This document shows positions 56,407 to 64,000 of a stretch of 64,000 bases of DNA, piece by piece. Positions within the stretch are counted from its first letter, which is position 1. The number at the start of each line of letters is the position of its first letter. This DNA comes from Hydra vulgaris. Taxonomy: Eukaryota > Cnidaria > Hydrozoa > Anthoathecata > Hydridae. The stretch is taken from NCBI RefSeq assembly GCF_038396675.1, contig NC_088927.1, forward strand, positions 42,662,501 through 42,726,500. Reading direction: 5' to 3'. Position numbers and translations under genes: made by a program. The notes below the pieces were generated by a model, which saw nothing but the letters and a program-made list of their open reading frames with translations, did no database searches and was not told the origin of the DNA.

Positions 56407-57950
56407 AAGGGCTATTAATACTTTATTATATATGCTATGCAGTTATTTGCAAAGCAATATGTCGAATACAAGATTGTAAATATTTATTTTTCTTCTTAAA
56501 AATATTTTAATTCAAAAAAGACAGTTCAAATCCAACAAGGTTGCAAGCAACCACTAATTATGTTGGTTCGTTAACAGATAATAAAAGAGACAGATAAATA
56601 GCAAGAAAGTGATTGACAGAAGAAATAAAAACTGGAAGATATAAAGCAATGATGAAGATGAAATATATTTTTAAAGGATGGATGTTCAAAAAAATAAACT
56701 AAATGAATAGAGGTTTTATAACCATAAAGGAACAATTATAGTAAATGAGTCTAATATATTTAAATGACAAGTTACGCAAGATTGCGTTTTGATTGATTGA
56801 ACAAGTAATAATAGCTTGCAAGATTAGCAAACATAGTACTGTTTGTAAAAAAAGAAAAGAAAGAGATCTAGTTTTTCAACAATTAATCAGAGGCTCATGT
56901 TTAGCAGTTTGAGCAGATTTTAGCAGTTTTGAGCAGGTTCAACAATATTTATAATGCGTCTTTAGACTATGGCTATCAGATACACAACATAAATAAACAA
57001 AATAATGGTCAAATGTGGCAACATTATTATATACAAAGATAACTTAGATATATCTGAATGTCGAGAACACAATCTGTTATAAGAAAAACGATTAAAATTA
57101 GTTAGATTTTATCTAATGCGCAACGCAAGCTTTCTGTAATCAATTTAACTGTATAATGGTTAACAAGTTAGTTGTAAAACGAGAGGATCAAAACTTTTAT
57201 AGGTTATCACAAAGTATGTTGTTAGACTCTAGATAACTTTTTGAGAAGTTTGTTATTTAAAGATTTATAAACTTATTAAATAATAGCGTTAAAAATAAAA
57301 TTATAAACCAATGAGAAAACAATAAAATAAGAGGAGAAACCAATTTGTTTATAAAAACTAATAAAAAGAAAAAAGTATATCTCTTTTAATCGATATTGGA
57401 ACCAAGTTTACACTAATGCAGAAAAACTTAGTGCCTTGTTGATCGATATGATATATTTCCATAATAAACCATTAAATCAAGGAGTTGTATTTTGCAATTT
57501 ATATATTAAAGTACGTTTTGCCGTTACTTAGTTTACTTCTACCATCTGCCTAGTCTCTGATACGTTTGTAGCCTTTAATTATTTTATTTTTCATTAAACG
57601 CTCACACTTTCTACGTTGTTTTGGCTTCAGTTAAAATATCTCCTTTATTTCTTATATATAATTTCTTAATAGGTTCGTTTATATGTTGACCATTAATTTG
57701 GCATTAATTTGTTGCAGAAATATTTTCATTAAAGATTCTAACTCAATTATTATTGGAATGCGTGTTTTGTAATAATATTTAACTAAAAAAATTTGACATT
57801 GATGTCAAAGAAATTGATGACGGCTGTGCAGTTTTGCTGTAGTGGTAGATCTTAAAATGTCTTTGTCATTTTAAAATCTGATATGTTGATATTAGATTTA
57901 TTAAAAGGACATAACCTTGATTTTTGAACCCAAAAGAATAGGGTTATTTT
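56407..57950. other. No gene recognised
   Basis: AT-rich. A short GAGCAGxTTTAGCAGTTT duplication lies at 56905-56945. No coding homology seen. Confidence 0.5.
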
Positions 57951-57952
57951 CT

Positions 57953-58390
57953 TCAAGTAAAGCACTTTCCCGTTTTATATAAATCTTTAATTAAACTTGG
58001 AAAATTAGCTTGTTTTAAAATTAGGAAAGTTAACATGTTTGCGTTTGATGATTCGTAATACATTTTTAATACGGTTTTACAAGTACGAATAACGTCATAA
58101 TATAATCCAATGTCCAGTGGCTGTAAAATATGAGATAAAATGACAGGTAGACAGGCCACTCAGACGTTGTTTTTTTAAAAAATTTTATTAACTTTTTTTG
58201 ACACATGAGTGCTGTGAATGCAATACAAGAATGTTTTATTCGCCAATCCCTTTAACTGCCGGTAAGAACAGCCGTTCCAGCCACTCAATAAATTGCAATT
58301 TCTCCATCCATCCTTTAACTGATTTTGTGTCTGTCAGATCGTTTTCAATTATGATTGATATAAACGATGAAATGAGGTAAGTAAAAGCCT
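57953..58390 (-). pseudogene. pogo/Tigger-type transposase core fragment
   Basis: The minus strand reads KGWMEKLQFIEWLERLFLPA, then, after a stop, NILVLHSQHSC. Here His stands where the second catalytic Asp is expected in a LLxLDxHxSH block. After a frame change come LPVILSHILQPLDIGLYYDV and KTVLKMYYES. The WM...F..WL and SHxLQPLDxG patterns are typical of pogo/Tigger enzymes. Only the middle of the DDE domain remains, with a stop, a frameshift and a lost catalytic residue. It belongs to a different subfamily from 31097-32648. Confidence 0.75.
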
Positions 58391-60107
58391 AATGCACTAA
58401 TGCATTTGTTTATGATGTAATCATAAACAAAGAAAAATGTAAAAAGCGCGCTCTAAAAAAGTTTAAGAGTGCGCTTTATACTTTTTCGGCATATTATTGA
58501 AATTTTTTCCAGATCACCACTGAAACCACAATCATTACGGTTCCATATATGTGAAGCTTTTAAGTTATCAATTATTAGCCTTATCGTATTGTTTCTTGTA
58601 ACTTTTAAAATATTTTTAATTATTTTGGAAGTTCAAGATGAGTCTCTGTTATAAGACAATGCAATGTTATTTGCTCTGCATAACACTACATCATGCTTCC
58701 ATCTCTCTTTGAAATTATACTACCACTGTAACTATTGTTTACCTTTTTTGAATAAAATCTCTTTTTTTGTTTTTTGCAAATACTATTGAACAAAAGACAT
58801 TATGTTGGCTAGTGTCAACCCATAACCTTATTCTTTCAAACACTCAATTAATTGAATTAGTAACTTTTCAATTTTAACGGAAAAAGCTAGTGACCTTCTA
58901 ACTATGTTTTGACTTTGATGTTTTTATTTTTATTTCTGTCAATCAATGTCAATTTTGGTACATTAAACTTGTTAAACATTTTGTTGATAGTGGTGGTTTT
59001 TTTATTTTTCATATCAGTTTGCAGTTCGAATATAAAAAGGAAGTAGTATTGTAAATCATTATTTTAATTATTACTGACAGAAATAATTAAAGAAATAAAC
59101 GCTCATTGGTTACTTCTTGACTCGAATAATCGATAATTGTTTAATTCCTAAAGATCGACATAAGTTGAGTATCACCTTTTTTAAACTTTAACAAATAACT
59201 TCCTTGTTTTAAAACATAATAAAAAAAGTATTACCAATATATTTAGGGTAAAAAACTCTACTTAACCGTATTTTAACAACTTTAACTTGTTTATTATTAA
59301 AAGGTTAGGGAGTTTTAAATTAGTAACTGGTTTTTTTCAAATTGATTCACCAAAAAACCCTTTTACTCTCACAAAAAAGTCTTCAAACAAAATTGTTTTT
59401 TTACATGCTGTAAAAGAGGTAATCCTACCCTATATTGATCTGCTTTTGCATTACAGTGTTTTTTAAATAAATTGAAGAAAATATAATTAAATAATTAACA
59501 TATCTAAACAATTACTTTCGGTGCAATAAACGTATCTAAATTTTAATAATCTTTTTTTCACTTTACCGAAACTTTCCATTAAGCTTTAATTTTTTTTTTT
59601 GTTAGGTCATCAATATTCTTGCGTAGTGCTGTGTATGTAATAACACTCTTCTTTTGAGGTACAGGTGATAGTGTAGGGAGATTTTTTGTTATAAGACGGT
59701 CATTATTTTTACACTTATACAATTTATTTTCACCATACAGTGTCGCTCACATTATTTGTACGCTCGGAACGAATAATGATTCCATAAAAATGACCTTATT
59801 TGTACATTAAAAAAAGTTTTTAATCTTTTTGTCTTATCAATTTAATAGAGTCCTGTGGATGTCATAAGCTTCTAACTTTGTGGCGCAGCTAATGGAGTTG
59901 CGAAATCTGTTTCTCCTCTGGAGCCTGTTTTAATATTTTTTCATTGATTATAATTTAAGAAATGTTGGTATTATATTGCAATTTATAAATACACAATATT
60001 GTAAACCAAATTTGGCTTATATAAAACTTTAAATATTTTATATTGGTGGTTAAATGTTAACAATATTTTTATAATATTGGGATAAATATTGTACTAATAA
60101 CGCATTA
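58391..60107. other. No gene recognised
   Basis: AT-rich. AAAGCGCGCTCT...AGAGTGCGCTTT at 58443-58481 is a short inverted repeat. CAGTGTCGCTCAC at 59739 resembles a mariner-type end, but no partner was found. Confidence 0.5.
58443..58481. repeat. Inverted repeat AAGCGC.CTCT/AGAG.GCGCTT
   Basis: AAAGCGCGCTCTAAAAAA and TTTAAGAGTGCGCTTTAT form a hairpin with a 12-bp stem carrying one mismatch and a short A/T loop. It might act as a transcription terminator-like or element-end structure; no link to a gene is visible. Confidence 0.6.
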
Positions 60108-60179
60108 GTGTTGCTTGCTACAAATAAACTTAACCACAATTCTCCTTTTACAACTTTTTTCTTTTTATCTGAACCACTG

Positions 60180-60275
60180 TTCAATTATAATATTGCGACA
60201 TATATACGACATATATATTGCGACATATATATTGCAATATATACAACATATTGCGACATATTTATTGCGACAATA
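60180..60275. repeat. ATTGCGACATATAT degenerate tandem repeat
   Basis: ATTGCGACATAT recurs four to five times with variable spacing and a palindromic ATATATTGCAATATAT in the middle. The reading frames across it are not genes. Confidence 0.75.
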
Positions 60276-60719
60276 TCAATGCTGCATAACAATAACAATA
60301 ATTACGCATTTGTTAAATTCTGTAACTAAATGTAAAGACTAAAAGTAGAAAATGAAAAATTGCAAAAACTTTTGCTAAATATAGCATCTTTTTTCTACTG
60401 GAAACCGGTAGATAAACTTCTAAATTTAAATTTAATAGTTTAGTAAACTAAAGATTGACAGGTATGACTCGGCTATATTTTTGGAATTTTAGTTAAAGAG
60501 AGCTAAAGAAGACTTTCAAAACTGAATTGTAATGAGTCAATAGAATTTTTTTGGTTTTGTTAAAAAAAAAGTATTAAGGCAAGTAAATTGTTTTTTGGAA
60601 AATCGAAGACAATACTTTACTGTCACTATTGTGATAAGAACATGAGACGTTGTTCCCTATAACAAGAACAATATGAGGAGTTTCTAAAACGTGTTTAAAG
60701 ACAGAGTTGACAAAAATTC

Positions 60720-60794
60720 GTGAACCGTGAGCACACCTAGGCCAATGAGTTAGACAAAGTCTAACTCGTTGGCCTAGGTGTGCTCACGGTTCAC
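60720..60794. repeat. Near-perfect 36-bp-stem hairpin, GC-rich
   Basis: The left arm 60720-60755 starts GTGAACCGTGAGCACACC and the right arm 60759-60794 ends GGTGTGCTCACGGTTCAC. The loop is AAA. Of 36 pairs, 35 are perfect and the remaining one would be a G-U wobble if the plus strand is transcribed. It contains CCTAGG in each arm. It is far more GC-rich than its surroundings. It could be a small-RNA precursor, a fold-back element, or a recent inverted duplication. Confidence 0.9.
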
Positions 60795-62335
60795 AATAAG
60801 CAGACAAAGTTTTTAATAAAAGACATTCAATTATCTAGCAGTTCAAAAAAAAAGTTTTTTATTTAAACTGCTTTAAAAAAAAATCAGGTCAGAGAAGCTA
60901 ATTCCATTCTGTAGCGCCAATACTTGAAAAATATTACTTTTAGGTTTCTGAGATGATAAGAAGTGGTTGACTAAACTTTGATTTTTGACTTATATTTTAA
61001 TTTTTAAGTATATTAGTATTTATATATTTTTAAGTATATTAAGTGAAGCGGAGCTCAAATTATATACTCCATTTCGGTTATTCATGACCATATTGGTTAT
61101 TATTTTATTTACCCCTCCGAATTCGTTATGTACGGGACCCTATTTCCCCCGACAAACACCCACATTCTGTACTTTTAAATCTTTAGTATACACAGAGACA
61201 AAAGTAAAAGAACTTAAAAAAAATTACAAAGTTTTTTTCATATATTATTCTCACAGATGCAAGGCCATTGTTTCTTCAACTTGACACAGATCTGGCTTTT
61301 TGGCCCGCAGGTTTTCGCGCCTGTTAGTGTAACTATATTGCGATAAATATGTTTTTCATACATGTTGCTATGATTAATAATTAATATACAATCATAATTT
61401 GTACGATGCAGTTTAAAATATCTTACAAACTGTGTACTGTGTACAGCACCAGTGTCTTTGTCAATTTTAATAATTTTGATATCAATACAAATGTTTATTA
61501 CCTAATCTTATAACCAATTAAATTTCAATAGGGCGTAAACATGTTTGGCCTAATCAACTTTAAAGTTAGGCTTTGAACTACGCCTAATAAGTGGTCATTC
61601 TTTGTTTTATAATCTAGTGATACACTAATGGCGATTCTTTTAAAGATTTAGATAAAAATGTAACTCTTAATTATGATCATTTTATCTACAAGTTTCCTTT
61701 CAAAATAAATAATGAGAAGGTTTTGCTTAGGACAACTCATTCCTCTTAAAGTCATCTTTTTGTTTAATGCAGATTAATCTTTTTAATTGTCCAAGAATTG
61801 TTACATAGGACCATTTTGAAGATTCACACCGCCAGCTTTTAAAACACAATTAAGTAAAGACAGGTGATATATGGTACAATATTAGACCGCTTGTTGGTTA
61901 TTGAAGTAGAATTGTTTATTTAAATCTCACTCATTGTTAGATTAATTTTTCTGAGGACTAGAACCTAAAAGGAGCTTGATTTATAGGTTTATAGGTTGTT
62001 TTGTTTTTTTTATTTGTAAATTATTTTTACTTGCCTTATTCAATTTAACTAATATTTCTCAGGCCTTTATTATTACATAATATAAGTTTTAAAAAATCAT
62101 CATCTAGGTTTTTAAATTGCAATTTCTTAAACATGGTTATTTTGATGTCAATCTAATTTAGATTCCGAATGACTTGTTTCCTGTTCTTTGTCATCATTTT
62201 TTTTACCTGTTGTCAAAAGTTTTTATTATAAATTACTTGTTTTAACAAAAACTAAATTAAAAAAAAAATTTACAAAAAAAAAAACTTTTTTTTTCAAATG
62301 TGATTGAATTGTATTTTACTAAGCATACTACCCTA
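60795..62335. other. No gene recognised
   Basis: AT-rich DNA. A 99-codon frame at 60985-61284 has no recognised motif. Overall no coding call is supported. Confidence 0.5.
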
Positions 62336-62339
62336 GTAG

Positions 62340-62535
62340 CAAGCAATATTGGCGCTATATTTGCTCAATATCGGCATTAATATTGGCGCATTTTTGAAAA
62401 CAATACTGGCACAATAATGAAATGGGCTGAATTGGGCGATATTGCGCCAATATTGATTTTTTTTATATTGTACCAATATCGGCTAAATAATGGTACATTT
62501 TCGCCTGATTAGCTCAATTTATTATTGTTCTTATC
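62340..62535. repeat. CAATATTGGCGC repeat, partly palindromic
   Basis: CAATATTGGCGC, AATATTGGCGCA, CAATACTGGCAC, ATTGCGCCAATATTGATT and TACCAATATCGGCT recur in both orientations. The closest inverted pair is AATATTGGCGCA (62380) with TGCGCCAATATT (62443). It is a non-coding repeat, probably part of a dispersed family. Confidence 0.65.
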
Positions 62536-63051
62536 TAGAATTTCTCAAACATGCGCCAATACTGGTCTTAAAGTAAGTCTAATAATAGTCCCATATTTAG
62601 TTCCTAAATTAGAGAAAAATATTAGCCCCATACTTTTACTACTATTGGCAACATATGTTGCTGTTAACATTCGAGTAGTAAGTAGAAACATTCGCGAAAG
62701 TATTCTTGATCAATAATGCATCAATCAGTGCACTATTACGTTAACATCGTTTTTTATTATTTTTACTTCACAATGTTCTTCTTATTACTGACAAGCGAGA
62801 AAAACAATCTTTTAAATATATATGATTTATTAGACAAAAAAAGAATCATTTATTATAATCAGTGTCAATATTTTTATTGTCAATACATAGTCTTTCTGAA
62901 TCAATCGTTGGCACCTTTGAAATTTTTTTGACCTCCATTTCCTGTCTGCAGCTTCAGCAAGAAAACAGCACATCCAATCTCTGATTTCTATATCTGCATA
63001 ATTTTTAAACTTCTGTTGTACAGTTGCTATAAGGCAAAAATATTTTATTGG

Positions 63052-64000
<949 letters not shown>

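Noticed and set aside
59739-59760. CAGTGTCGCTCAC as a mariner-type terminal repeat
   Set aside because: No inverted partner was found downstream or upstream in the window.
60985-61284. 99-codon frame as a gene
   Set aside because: No motif, low-complexity start, no splice support; not distinguishable from chance in AT-rich DNA.

Overview
This window looks like a strongly AT-rich invertebrate animal genome, most probably a cnidarian of the Hydra type. The grounds are the mix of decayed transposon families (CR1-like and Tx1/L1-like LINEs, hAT/ZBED5-like, pogo, Tc1, CACTA-like), canonical GT-AG introns, very long (AT)n and (GA)n tracts, tRNA-derived SINEs, and a TRAF6-like gene start. The species call is an inference; no marker gene here fixes it. 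There is no prokaryotic, organellar or rRNA sequence and no CRISPR array.

Layout. 1-6.9 kb: CACTA-like transposase pieces, a Tx1 RT scrap, palindromic MITEs, and a transposase pseudogene split by a tRNA-derived SINE. 7.6-9.8 kb: a multi-exon gene of an uncharacterised family with consistent splice sites. 10.2-11.4 kb: a non-autonomous TA-flanked element with GGGGAGAG ends. 11.6-13.9 kb (-): a decayed transposase-like gene carrying a 16-bp minisatellite. 13.9-15.2 kb: a Tc1 tail and a cluster of fold-back palindromes. 15.7-18.7 kb (-): a CR1-like LINE with a PHD finger. 19.8-26.5 kb (-): three Tx1/L1-like LINE pieces. 26.9-28.3 kb (-): a two-exon transposase-like gene. 28.6-30.4 kb (+): a hAT/ZBED5-like pseudogene. 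30.7-38.6 kb: a full-length but dead pogo element whose right end is amplified as three tandem ~850-bp units, the second split by a 2.9-kb transposon of another family. 38.6-48.2 kb: SINEs and Tx1/L1-like LINE pieces on the + strand. 48.2-52.7 kb (-): a nearly intact CR1-like LINE with an esterase ORF1 and an EN-RT ORF2 with one frameshift. 54.0-54.7 kb (+): the first three exons of a TRAF6-like gene, whose remainder is not recognised in the window. 55.4-64 kb: non-autonomous elements, a pogo scrap, a 36-bp perfect-stem hairpin, and a ~170-bp pure (AT)n tract.

Almost every long reading frame is mobile-element protein. The only confident host gene is the TRAF6-like one; the 7.6-9.8 kb gene is a possible second. 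I do not see a convincing new multi-gene system. The items most worth a second look are the tandem array of pogo ends, the GC-rich hairpin at 60.7 kb, the dispersed four-copy SINE-like family, and the uncharacterised 7.6-9.8 kb gene.
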